Source: Lepiota brunneoincarnata (taxonomy: Eukaryota; Basidiomycota; Agaricomycetes; Agaricales; Agaricaceae). From it: a DNA stretch of 64,000 nucleotides. The stretch spans positions 868,001 to 932,000 of the forward strand of contig JAEBUN010000007.1 in the NCBI GenBank assembly GCA_023014365.1, in the 5' to 3' direction. The notes under the pieces were generated by a model, which saw only the letters and a list, made by a program, of their open reading frames with translations, made no database searches and had not been told where the DNA came from. Position numbers and translations under genes: made by a program. Positions within the stretch are counted from its first letter, which is position 1, and the number at the start of each line of letters is the position of its first letter. This document shows, piece after piece, positions 29,500 through 40,306 of this stretch.

Positions 29500-31850
29500 A
29501 ACCCTTCTGTATCTTGATATTCGACCACCGCACAACACTGTAACGGTGTCATCCCCAGAACCGTCACTTCGGTGGACGGTGGGATGTCACCAAGCAGTGC
29601 ACTCACAACTGTTATTTGGCTGTAACCCTACCCACCACAGGTCAATTAGTGGGACTATTACGAGAGAGGTAAAGCATACCTCGGTTGATGTTTCTGGCCA
29701 GAAGATCTGCCACCGCGAGAGGATAGGCGCATACCTTTCTTGTGTAGCTTCGAAAAACCAGGCTGGTTTATGAACGAGAATACGCTCCACGTCTAAGGCC
29801 CGGAGAGAGGAGGACGCGATTGTTAATCGGCGTACTATCTCTGCTGGAGCCTGACCCATGAAGCTGTTAATCATTGAAGCTAAAGCACTGTGGCACTTGG
29901 GCTCACATATCCTTGAAACCAAGTCCAAAAAGTCACCATGCCTTCAGGAAAAGTGTAAAATATCAACTTGCTGAAATCGATGTTTTCCAGAACCAGGGAA
30001 ATTGCTGTCGTTTGGAATTTGTGGTTGGGGCGTGGAGCTGCACCACGAGGCATCCCCCAAAAAACATAAAGAGAATGCAGGGTATTCACCCAGGTCTCCA
30101 GAACTCGGGTGACTATTGCCCTCCTCAAAGCATGGTTCTTGGTGTCACCATCCTGGGAGGGCCACGAAAGCCGCACACTGCGAATTTGGACATCTCTCTC
30201 GGCTACAATAGGTGCCGGCGAGTTAACATAGCTTAATAGAAAGACTGAGACACGTACGACTAGTCTTGCTCAACTGTTTCAGTATGCGAGAGAAACAGTA
30301 ACATAGGTCTAATGTCGTGCTTTCCAGGGAAATCGAATAATTATGCGATCTGCTGGGGTCTCGAAGATATTCGAGGAATGACGAATGAAAGAACGTGATA
30401 CCCTTCTTGCAAGCATCCTCCGGAGACGGAAGCTCGAGAACTGAGTGGAGTTTTCGTAAAGTACCATAGGCCACATGACGTTCGAGGACCCAGAATATTG
30501 CATGTCACTTGGAACGCATGGGTCTCGTCGGAGTACTTGAAAGGGGTATCAAAACAGTAATATCCAATGATTCGCTGTGCAACGGAGAGCTGGTTTCGAG
30601 GGACATCGGACATGATTTGCGTGTAAAGGGCGTCCAGGGTGTAGAGCGGATATGGTTCACCTTGCTGAGGGTCGAGTGTGGAATCCGGATAAATGGCGGT
30701 GAGGAGGCGATTGAGCTGGGAAGCAGGATCAGCAGTATTCAGGGTCCCCAACGAATCTAGTGATTATTGATGCGTATATGAAGAGACCGGCTGCTGCACA
30801 CTCAATCATCTTGAGTTGCCAGGCATTCCGGCCACTGTGGTGTCGTTGGTATCAATTCGGAATGTTCTTGCTGCATTTTGAAAAATTCGGCTTGTAGGTA
30901 TTTTTTCACATCCTCAGATGCATCCGAATCAATCAAGATCTCTTGCTTCCAGCAGCTGTCGTGAACTTCGGGTCTCGAGAAGAAGGACCTGAGATGAGAT
31001 GCTGCACGACTTGCGACAATCCAAATAAGGGGGACTGAGGGGTACTGGAGAACGAGGTCGGTGATGAGACCGATGATCACGCACTGTTCTCGTTCTCCTT
31101 GACACTCGTCTAATCCATCGAGGAATATTGTTTGGGAGATCGGGCCGTCGTGCACACACCTTTCAGCAAATGGTATGGAAATGAGAATTCTGAATTGTTC
31201 GACCATGGATTTTTCTAGGCATTTGGGATCGGCGACGAGCAGATCACCAATGTAGGCTCGGTAGGCTGGGATCCTGACAGCTAACTGATATGCAACACTA
31301 GTGAACACTCGCGCGGTGTTGTTGCGTTTATTGGCCCTTGAGAAAAAGACGGTAGCACCGAGCATAAGGGATGATTCGGATTCTGCTAGTGTTTGCATGA
31401 TGGCGGATTTTCCGACGCCTGCGGGTCCGTAAAGCCAGAGTAGCTTCTTTTCTGGGTTGACATTTCGTATATGTGCCTGTATGGACTGAATGATCCTCTT
31501 GCGTGTGTCGGGGTGGCACCGTGGAGGAGGATCGCGGGCGGACGAGTCAAATTCCACTCCGACGATGGTGTGTTTTGCCAGGGTTTCTAGCGCTAGAGTC
31601 CCTTAGCACCATCTTCTAAATGGTGACTGCAACATCCAATCACTCACTGTTAATATTTTTGTGATAGTGGTTGATCTGAGTTCCAATCTCGTACATGACT
31701 GGGTTGTGTACAGAGAAGTTGTGCGCATTATGGAAATGTCCATGACTCGCCACTGAATGCAAGAGACTCAGTTATCATGGTCGCGATAATGGGACAGAAA
31801 TTCCACCTTGTGTTATGCATTTTTCTCCTGGGAGTCACAGGTCAAGAGGT
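29500..31850 (-). CDS. NACHT-domain NTPase copy 2 (Nwd2-like)
   Basis: STAND-class NTPase of the NLR-like type, possibly a sensor for non-self or cell death. The N-terminal exon (about 31665-31760) contains FSVHNPVMYEIGTQINHYHK. The next exon has an intact P-loop, GPAGVGKSAIMQTLAES, Walker B as IFLDGLDECQG, and VASRAASHLR. The downstream helical region includes SQLNRLL, YTQIMSDVPRNQLSVAQRII and FHSSFLEYLRDPSRSHNYSI, all typical of the family. Three single-base excesses break the frame on the minus strand: near 30828, at 30740, and at 30486-30487. Once removed, the catalytic and helical parts join. The exact start and C-terminal end are uncertain; the match to copy 1 continues to about 29490. 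Confidence 0.75.
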
Positions 31851-32280
31851 CAGCGGGTCACCCTGTCGCTAAAGCGCGGCTATCAAAGGAAGTGCCATTG
31901 TGGCAGACTTCCAGGTGAGCGGTTTTGTCCGTTTTGATACTCGTTCGTTTCCAAAGGGCTTAACCCAAATTCGTGCTTCTCGCATGCTGTTCGGATATTC
32001 TTCAACGTGCCATTCTCAACCCAGCTGACCCAGGAAGCAACTGATACTGTGTGTGTGGAAGCCCGAACGTTAGAACGTTGGAGCCTGCTTCTCGGAGGAC
32101 GCTCGTGGGGCCCGGCAACATCATATCCAAAGTCATGGTGGCTTCACATTCCTCGTATATATATCGCAAAGCTACCACGCGACGAAGATGAAGACACCCA
32201 GGCCGGAGCTAGGTGATTTCTCCTGTTCCTCCTGCCAGTTCCCCCGATACGTCCCCTACCTCGAGAAAGGATAGAACCTC
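31851..32280. other. intergenic, no gene seen
   Basis: Divergent spacer between NACHT copy 2 and the transporter. It probably holds promoters for both. No distinct element was recognised. Confidence 0.4.
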
Positions 32281-34569
32281 ATGAGCTTTGAAAAACCCAA
32301 TAACAGCGCAGAGCAAGGACAGAAGTCACCCGACACGCAGCAGGGGGGTTCCGATGATGCGACGACAATTGCACTGGGGGGGATTAGATGGGAAAGATAG
32401 GGAGAAGCCATACTTTGGAATGACGGGAACACAGCTGAATATCTGGGTGACGGTTGCCTGCACCACTGCGATGACGCTGTTCGGTACGTTATCTCAAGAC
32501 TTCCACTCACGGACCATCGATTCATGCCACCTTTCGTCTAGGATACGATCAGGGAGTATTCGGTGGTATCATCGTGACTCAAGACTTTCTAGATACTATG
32601 GGAAATCCGGACCCCAATTTACAAGGGACTATTGTATCACTATACGACATTGGGTGGTGAGTTCGTTCGTGGGATTGAACTATGTGGCCCGCTTATCACT
32701 TGCACCCGGGACTTATAGTTTCTTTGGCGCGATATCTACCTTTATGTTCGGTGTGTTCTCCACGACGGCTTCTGGATTTTATTGGATACTAAGAGACCCC
32801 AGGTGAACGATATGGGAGAAAGAAGACTTTCATTATTGGCGTTATAATCATGTCTATTGGTGCAGTCTTGCAAACCTGTGCTTTCTCCGTGGCGCAAATG
32901 ATTGTTGCAAGATTAATTACAGGTGCGTCCTCTTCATTCATCGCATTGGTTATCGTTGAGGAGTCCTGGTGTAGGTTTTGGCAACGGGTTTGTCCTTTTC
33001 GGTTTCCGGAAATACTGTGGCTTCACAAGGAACGGTATTAGCATCAACACGGCGACGGCACCGGTCTGGCAAAGCGAGACATCTAAACCAACTTGGCGAG
33101 GCAAACTCGTGGTTTTTGAGATGATGTTCGTACCTTCCCTTGCCTCCGTGTCCATCTATCAATTTGCTTGCACAGAATGAACATTGCGGGTTTTTCGCTA
33201 AGCAATTGGATGACCTATGGCTTTAGCTTCGTCGGAGGCAGCCTCTCGTGGCGTTTCCCTATCGCATTCCAACTTATCTTTTCCTTCATACTCATCGGTA
33301 CCATACCCTGGTTACCCGAAAGTCCCCGGTGGCTCCTCGCTCATGGTTTTGAGGATGAAGGTGTGGAGGTGCTTGTCGCGTTGGAAGGAGAGCACGCGAG
33401 TGCCAAAGACGAGTACATTCTGACACAGAGACACGAGATTCTGGAGGCTGTGAGAATAGAAAGGGAGACCGCGCCGAGTTGGAGGGACGTAGTTAGAGGT
33501 AACACTGGAGATACTGGAATGATGCGGAGGCTAATTCTAGGCGCCGGTATGCCTTCATTGAGATGCTTTCTAAGTCATGATTATCCTGACACATCCTAGG
33601 AACCCAGTGGATGCAACAGTTGGTCGGGATCAATGTCACAAGCTACTAGTGAGCCTCTTCCCTTGCTAATTCCGTCCTTGTTTCTAACATCCACCCGTAT
33701 CTGAACCAGCCTCCCTCTCGTACTCCAGAATTCCGTTGGTCTCTCAAACAACCTTTCTCGCCTCCTCGCAGCATGCAACTCCGTGTCTTATCTCATATTC
33801 TCCTTCTTCGGCCTCCTTCTCATCGAAACGGCCGGTCGTAGAAAACTCATGATGTGGGGCGCTGCCGGCCAATGTGTTTGTTATGTTTTTATCACTGGTC
33901 TACTTTCCAAGGCGAATGATCCAGTCCTGGGTTCGAAGTACGGTGCGGGCGCGACAGCATTCTTCTTTTTGTACTATGTTTCTTTCGGGATATGTTGGCA
34001 GGTATATGAAAGTGGTTATGATTTACTGCCAGGCAGATCCTGACATATTTTAGGGTGTTCCGTGGCTATACCCAACTGAAATTAATAGTTTGTCCTATGA
34101 GAACGAAAGGGCGCTGCCCTGGGCACTGCTTCGAACTGGTGCGCCCACGCGAGCGTTCGCTTCAAAGAGCTTACACTGATCAGCACTGCAATGCAGGATA
34201 TCCAACTACATTGTGGTCCAAATCACCCCTCCAGGAATAGCCAATCTCGGCTGGCGATTCTACATCATCTGGATAGTCTTCAACGCCATATTTGTCCCTG
34301 TAAGTCCTCCCAGTCGTGTTCCCCCTCGTGTCCCAATCTGATTGTGCGCCTAGCTTATCTGGTTGGTCTATCCGGAAACAGCTAACCGCCATCTGGAAGA
34401 CATCGACAAACTGTACCGAGAGAACAAAAGCTTGGTCTTCGTATTCAGGAATAAGGAAGCTATACAGGTCAAACGGCCACAACGATTCATAGACGCCGAT
34501 GAAGAACGACTGAAACTTTCTAGAAGAGAAGGGATTGCAGACCAGTTGCAGGATGGTTCCGAGGGCTGA
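32281..34569 (+). CDS. MFS sugar transporter
   Basis: Plasma-membrane proton/sugar symporter of the major facilitator superfamily; the exact sugar cannot be told. Many 40-65 nt introns can be spliced. Signatures: GYDQGVFGGIIVTQDF (helix 1 loop), GERYGRKKT (loop 2-3 basic motif), INTATAPVWQSE, WRFPIAFQ, PESPRWLLAHG, QQLVGINVTSYY (helix 7), ETAGRRK, GVPWLYPTEI, NWISNYIVVQITPPGIANLG and YPETANRHLEDID (helix 12 end). These cover all twelve expected spans, roughly 530 residues. Three single-base excesses break the frame: a G in the run 32376-32382 just before the first helix, a T at 34096, and a G in 34109-34111. All catalytic and structural motifs remain. Confidence 0.88.
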
Positions 34570-35338
34570 CTGACCATGATTTAGGTGATTTGGTGGGGGA
34601 CGGTAATTTCTTGGACGAGACCGTGCATTCTGGGAGTCTGGGCCATTTCTATTTCCCAACTATTCCCAATGGTTCCATATTCAACAATAGCACGCGAAAA
34701 TTGACATCAGATTTTCTTCATCCCTATTGCTGGACAATACAGCTCCCCATCCATCATCCCAGGTTTTGAGAGCGGCGCGGTGAGGTTTTCGGTTTCGGGT
34801 TTGATTCAAAGAGCCAGGCCGACGTGATTGCCTTGGCATGGGCTACCAATCAGGGTTCCCCGTGAAATGCTAGTGCTCAACAGTACTGAGTTCTGGGATC
34901 GAAGATCAAAGGACACAAGTAGGTGAAGGGCTCATCTGCAAGAGTACCATGAACACGTCCGCATCTAGTGCGTGCTGAAGCTCTGAAGCCTTGGAGACTG
35001 TTACATATCTCCAGGGGAAATTTTTACGTGTACCTGAGATGTACTGTACTTCGGTCAGATAGAACCATTCCTCCTTCCCATTCATAGGTGCTATAAGTGA
35101 TGTCATACTACAAACAACACCTTGACTTCGGTCTACGAACACTCGAAACGGAGCGTATGGTAGACAAGGCATTAAATTCCCGCTTCCCCCAAGCGCTGAT
35201 GATGGGCGGTTACAAGTTCCCGATAGTGTTGACAGGGAAGATGGCAAGCCCACGGTCACCGACAGGTCCTCGGTTCTTGGGCTTCTAAACCTCCTGTCTT
35301 GGAGTTCTCATCCCCCTAAATCGCCTCGACACCACAGT
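34570..35338. other. intergenic, no convincing gene
   Basis: Convergent spacer between the transporter and MTO1. A 117-codon frame on the minus strand (34906-35259) has no recognised family pattern and I do not call it. Confidence 0.4.
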
Positions 35339-38257
35339 TCACATGGCAGCGGTATCGACTCCGGCCCTCGTGTTAGTGGCAGCGGTAGCCATCTTTGCTG
35401 GCTTCCAAGTTCTCTTGGCGTGCCTCAGGAGATAAACAATTCGAAGTAGGCGTCATCCCTTCCATCCGCTTAGCAGCACCCTAAACAAGGATCGTGTCAT
35501 CGTATACCACGGGAATGCGCCAACTATAAGACCACCCACAATTGTTGTTGGTCGCACAGCAAAAAGCCGTTCTTTCACCTCCGCGCTCAAACAGGCAACT
35601 TGCGAATAGTCCATCTGCGGATCCAGAAGTAATGACTCGTCTTCCATGAAGATGCGCAAGTCTGCTTCCTGACGGAGGAGGTGCGCACTGTAGCGGCCTT
35701 GTTAAGGTACATCAGTATGTCGATCCAGATGGATATCAGGAATATCGAGGACGAACCATCAATGTCAACTCGTGCAAGAAGTTGAGGATCTATTCCCGCA
35801 AGTTGTGGAATTACAGGGACAAGGGCTGTCGAGGTGACCCCAGGATACTTGAGCATCTCGAAGGCACTGGTGGCCCTGTGTCAGGCAAGGATTTTCGAGA
35901 ATAGGATGAACACACCTCCGCATGATGCCGTCCTTTTGTACGTTGAAGCCATGCGAATTCCACTTCTACGCTTGTTCTCAGAAATAAGCAATGCGGTGAA
36001 GCCGGTGGGACAGTACCTGCGGACTCAATGCTACGGACTTCAACAACGCTACAACACTTTCCATCTCTCCCCTTGTTCTCTGGAAGACAGACCACCGTGC
36101 ATCAGAAACCACACCTGCCTGTCTCCCTGTTCGATTAAGTGTTTTAGCAAGGGTCCAGCAACTGGACACGACATACACAAACCTTTTTCGGTCAATCTTA
36201 GGTCGGCATTATCACTTCGGATGGTCATTCGGTATTCTGATCTCGAAGTAAACATACGATCTAGGGTTCAAATTTAGTATTCGTTTGTAGCAGATGGGGA
36301 TAGGGAAAGCGTACAAGGCTCCTCAGCTCCTTTCACGATCAAATCGTCAATCATCACGCCCGTATAGCCATCCGCCCGAGTGAGAATGAGGGATGGTTTG
36401 TGCAGAGCAGAAAGGCCCGCGTTGATGCCCGCCACTGTACCTTGTGCTGCAGCCTCCTCATATCCGGTTGTCCCTATCGGGCCGGTTAGCCAAGGAGACA
36501 ACTTGACCAAGAACAACCATCACACCATTAATTTGACCTGCAAGGAATAGGCCCTATTGCAATCAACGTTTGACGGCCTGCATCGGAATATACACACGTA
36601 CCTGTATGCGCTTGGTCTCTAGAGTTGCTACACGTACAGGTCAGAAGGTATTCCCGCGCTCAAGTATGGCCAACACGTACGCCCCAATTCTCGAGGATCC
36701 ACATGGTCATACTCAACACCATATGCAGGGCGGACCATCTTGACGTTCCCTAGACCAGGTATTGTCCGCATCATAGGCTCTTGTAGCTCCTCTGGCATGC
36801 TACATGAAATACCGTTTGGATAGATAATATCTGTAGCAGCCCCGTTAGCTTTAGAGTAAAACACATAATGAACTAACCGACCTGAATCGTAGCCCTCGGG
36901 CTCCAGCCAAACCGTGTGATGATTTTTATGGCCAAACCTCAGAACCTTTGCTTCAAGCGAGGGACAATACCTTGGGCCTGGAGACAGGGATTAATAGATG
37001 CGTCCCAAGCCAAGCATCAATACCCGCTATTACCTACCTTTCCTCGTTTCCTGAATATGACAACTCAGGTGAAGATTATCCTTGACAAGCTTGTGTGTCT
37101 CTGTTGTAGTGGCTGTTTGGTAGCAAGCGACTTGATTGTCCTATGGGTATTGATGAAGAACATGCGCACGGAAGAGATCGAAAACACGAACTGCGTTATC
37201 CACTTCTCTGTGCAAAAAACTGAAGGGAGCAGGGACAGCATCTCCCTCCTGTCTTATCATATTTGAGAAATCAATTGTCTTGCCATCCAATCGTGCCGGA
37301 GTGCCAGTCTGTAATCGACCGAGTTTGAATCCTGCCATATTAAGAGAGGCAGATAGACCGATTGACGGTGCCTCGCCTATTCGGCCTGCTGGAAGGCGCT
37401 TCATACCTGGAAAAGGCATATTAGCAAGGGGGAAACGGAAGGTGTAAGCAAAACTCGGACCAATGTGTATCTCTCCGCCCAGGAATGTACCGGTACAAAC
37501 GACGACCTGCGAACATTTGATGACCTCGCCAGTTTCTGTCGCATTATGTCGTGGTCAGGGAATGAGAACACATTGAACCAGGGACAATACCTAGCCTCAC
37601 GCCAATAATTCTTGCAAATCCTCCTGGTTGCACAACGGATTGGTCAAGGTCGAGGTCAAATACACTTCCGGCCCTTATCTCCAGACCAGGATAGTTGTGA
37701 AGGATGTTTTGCATGTGGCGTTTGTAGAGCTTCCGGTCTATCTGTGCCCTGGGACCCTGCAAAACTCGTCAGCGAAGGCTGCACAGTGAACCTGATGTCA
37801 CCTACCCAAACTGCGGCACCTTTGGAGTGGTTGAGCATTTGAAACTGGATGCCAGCCTTGTCTATCGCTGGAAGGTGAGAAAAGAGATACAACGAGGGTT
37901 ATCAATCACACCTGAAACTCGGCCCATGATACCATCCAGAGCATCTACCTCGCGCACTAACGTGCCCTTCCCTACGCCCCCAATTGAAGGGTTACATGAC
38001 AATTCACCGATCGTATCTAGCTTTTGTGTGAGCAAAAGCGTTCTTGCGCCAGTTCTTGCGGCACCCGCGGCGGCTTCGCAGCCTGCATGCCCTCCTCCGA
38101 TTATACATACTAAAAATTCAGTGTGTGCATGTCAATTCGTGATAAAGCCCTGGATGCAGTAAAAATACTTGCCATCATAGGATAGGTTTGTGGTGACTGA
38201 GCAGAAGCGAGATATACGATGCCTGGTGCATAAACTTCTTGCTGCGCGGAGAAGCAT
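35339..38257 (-). CDS. MTO1: mitochondrial tRNA modification protein MTO1 (GidA/MnmG)
   Basis: FAD-dependent enzyme that, with MSS1/MnmE, forms the 5-carboxymethylaminomethyl group on wobble uridines of mitochondrial tRNAs. The N-terminus is Arg/Ser-rich like a mitochondrial targeting peptide ([20 protein letters not shown]), then [20 protein letters not shown] (FAD Rossmann motif), [67 protein letters not shown] and the helical tail [19 protein letters not shown]. About 17 exons are needed, all joining in frame, including two micro-exons (26 and 28 nt near 36470-36640) that encode TLETKRIQ and [10 protein letters not shown]. The first intron starts GC (GCAAGT). One extra base (T at 35440/35441 on the plus strand) breaks the last exon. 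The start lies 178 bp from the divergent DUF2470 gene. Confidence 0.93.
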
Positions 38258-38435
38258 ATAAGCAAATCACACAGGGTGAACGTACATATTCTATTGGGAG
38301 CGCGTTGTTTGCCTTGAGGGTCAGTAACAAACAGATTGGCGCTTCACACTAACTCTGGGCCGGCTACTAAACCGTTTGCGGCGTACTGCGTCTCCCTGCA
38401 CGCATTCCCTCAGACCTTATTCATCCTCTACAACG
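38258..38435. promoter_or_regulatory. short divergent promoter (MTO1 / DUF2470 gene)
   Basis: Only 178 bp separate two start codons on opposite strands, so the promoter elements must be shared or interleaved. No named binding site is obvious. Confidence 0.5.
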
Positions 38436-39278
38436 ATGTCAAATGAACCTGCAAACGTCGATCCTGTTGCAGATAAGTCCGGTTTTCTGCGAATGTACAT
38501 GTCCAACCATCCCGACACACTCGTCGCCTACGCAAAATGGTACGGCAAGGTGCAAGAAACCATGACGGGTGCAGAAATGACTGCCATAGACTCCAAAGTA
38601 TGTGTTCATGCTCCAGAACTGTCCCCTGTCGCCAATAATATATGCGGTAGAGCATGACCTTGACATGTACCCTCAAGGGCGGAACGAAAAAAGAGGTGTA
38701 TATTCCTATCGAACCCCCACTTAACGGGTACGAGGATGTCAAACCGCGACTTTTAGAGATGAAGGCACTGGCACAAGAAGGGTTGGGAATGGTCAGTCGC
38801 GGTGCCCTGTGCTTATGCATGCCGAAGCAATGATCCCATGACCCACGTCGCCTTTACAGATCAAAGCGCCTCATATCACTACGTTCTCCCTACCTCGCAA
38901 CGCGGCTTTTGTGGCTCCTATCACCTTGACCTCTGTATACTGCGTCTTGGCTCCTTTAAACTCTTCCTCCCCGATCTTCTACATCGCGAATCTCCTGCAG
39001 CAGTCTGTAGGAAAGACAGCGCTATTCGGATTCTGTTACCTCTTAATCGGGATTCACGTACTGGAATCCCTGTATACTTTGCATCTCTGCCGTAAACACA
39101 CCGGGTTCGGTCTTGGAGTGAGTACCAGTTCAACTGCTACCGAACGTTGTCTAAACAAGCTTCAACCCTTCAGACGATATAAGTTGCCTCCACGATGCTG
39201 TGTGGTCTCCCTGTTTGTAAAACCCTAAGACAAAAGATACAAGCTGCAAGAATCGATTCGGTAATGAAAGTCGAGTAG
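38436..39278 (+). CDS. DUF2470-domain membrane protein
   Basis: Four exons (introns 38598-38650, 38792-38859, 39122-39183) encode 219 residues. The N-terminal half resembles the DUF2470 fold found in heme-oxygenase-like and FMN-binding relatives: FLRMYMSNHPDTLVAYAKWY and later TCTLKGGTKKEVYIPIEPPL. The C-terminal half has three or four hydrophobic segments (around FVAPITLTSVYCVLAPL and GFCYLLIGIHVLESLYTLHL) and ends IQAARIDSVMKVE. The last exon works only with donor AGTACC after GGAGTGA and acceptor ATATAAG; this avoids an apparent TAA. The ATG at 38436 fits the fold. Function is unknown. Confidence 0.8.
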
Positions 39279-39584
39279 AATACAGAGCTACTGCCGGACC
39301 TCGGTCTGTGAATTTGTGACTCGTTATATTTCATGACTCTGTTTGTATATGGCTCGCTTCGGGTAATCATACTGCGCTAATAGCCAATGCCAATGTATTT
39401 TCTCGCCAGGCCTGATGATTGTGATCCTAACCGCTTGCCATCACGTCAAATTTGCACTGCTCTTGGCGATCCACAGGTCAGCGGAATTCTCAACGCTGGA
39501 CACACACACAGATAACCCGCCATCTGGCTGTGACCCTAGCATTCATATCGAAGGCACAGCCTGCATGCACCCACTTCCGACTTA

Positions 39585-39622
39585 TAAGGTAGGGTTCATG
39601 CACAACCGCGGTCATCACATGA
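39585..39622 (+). repeat. left terminal inverted repeat
   Basis: 38 bases exactly complementary to 40222-40259, with a central AACCGCGGT palindrome-like core. Confidence 0.93.
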
Positions 39623-39782
39623 TTTATGACCTGGCTGTGACCACTGAGTCAGCAACGCGTTAATTAATCGGATGCAATGTTTGGAACGCCGCGCAACATA
39701 AGTGCTGTGCTCCATCGCGCTCTCAACAATCAATAGTATGAATTATTTACTATGAAATATATTGATATTGAGGCTAAAATTT

Positions 39783-39945
39783 TCACATCCCTGCTTTCTC
39801 GAGCTCTTGCAGGATGGTTTCAGGAATTGTTCTGTGTCCTCTATACTTTTTGGCTGCCCAGGCAGCTTGTTTACCATTGAGGTTCTTACGGTAGGCATCC
39901 ATGAAGCGAAGGGAACGTGTTGCAAACCTAGGAGAGCCCATCAAG
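39783..39945 (-). pseudogene. transposase C-terminal fragment
   Basis: Reads RFATRSLRFMDAYRKNLNGK, then QAAWAAKKYRGHRTIPE, and ends ELEKAGM before a TGA. This resembles the end of Tc1/pogo-type DDE transposases of mushrooms, from memory of the family pattern only. The catalytic DDE core is absent from the element. Confidence 0.65.
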
Positions 39946-40221
39946 GTTGTTCAGCTGTTTTTTGCGGCGTCCCATGCAGTATTACACAGTGCGTCGACGC
40001 GTCCAAGATTTTGACATGTACCGTAATTAGTTTCTATATATGGGTTGAAATTGATCCAGGCTCTATTTCTCCTTTTCCCGGTCAAAATCATGAATTTGGC
40101 CTCCGACAACCTTTTTGGTTAACCTTTTGCAACAGATTGTCGGACCGATTTTGTCACCAAAAGTCGAGTTTAGCTCAGAATTAAAAAATCCAGCCAAAAG
40201 TCACAGTTTGTCACTCTTTGG

Positions 40222-40259
40222 TCATGTGATGACCGCGGTTGTGCATGAACCCTACCTTA
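40222..40259 (-). repeat. right terminal inverted repeat
   Basis: Exact inverse complement of 39585-39622. Its outer end lies 47 bases before the F-box start codon. Confidence 0.93.
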
Positions 40260-40306
40260 GCCCAAATGAACCCGCATCCAAGTGCTGTAAACCCCCGTCC
40301 CATCCT

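Larger units (their letters stand above)
39585..40259. mobile_element. small TIR transposon with transposase remnant
   Basis: A 675-bp element bounded by a perfect 38-bp inverted repeat. The ends read TAAGGTAGGG and CCCTACCTTA, so a TA target duplication outside an AGGTAGGG terminus is plausible, as in Tc1/mariner/pogo elements. Inside, the minus strand at 39783-39945 encodes what resembles the C-terminal end of a transposase. The element is too short to be autonomous, so it is best seen as an internally deleted derivative. Identical ends suggest fairly recent movement. Confidence 0.85.

Noticed and set aside
34906..35259. 117-codon minus-strand frame as a gene
   Set aside because: No domain, no introns, composition like random translation, and it lies in a convergent spacer.
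39184..39195. Premature stop in the last exon of the DUF2470 gene
   Set aside because: An alternative donor and acceptor (AGTACC / ATATAAG) avoid the stop and give the expected C-terminus.
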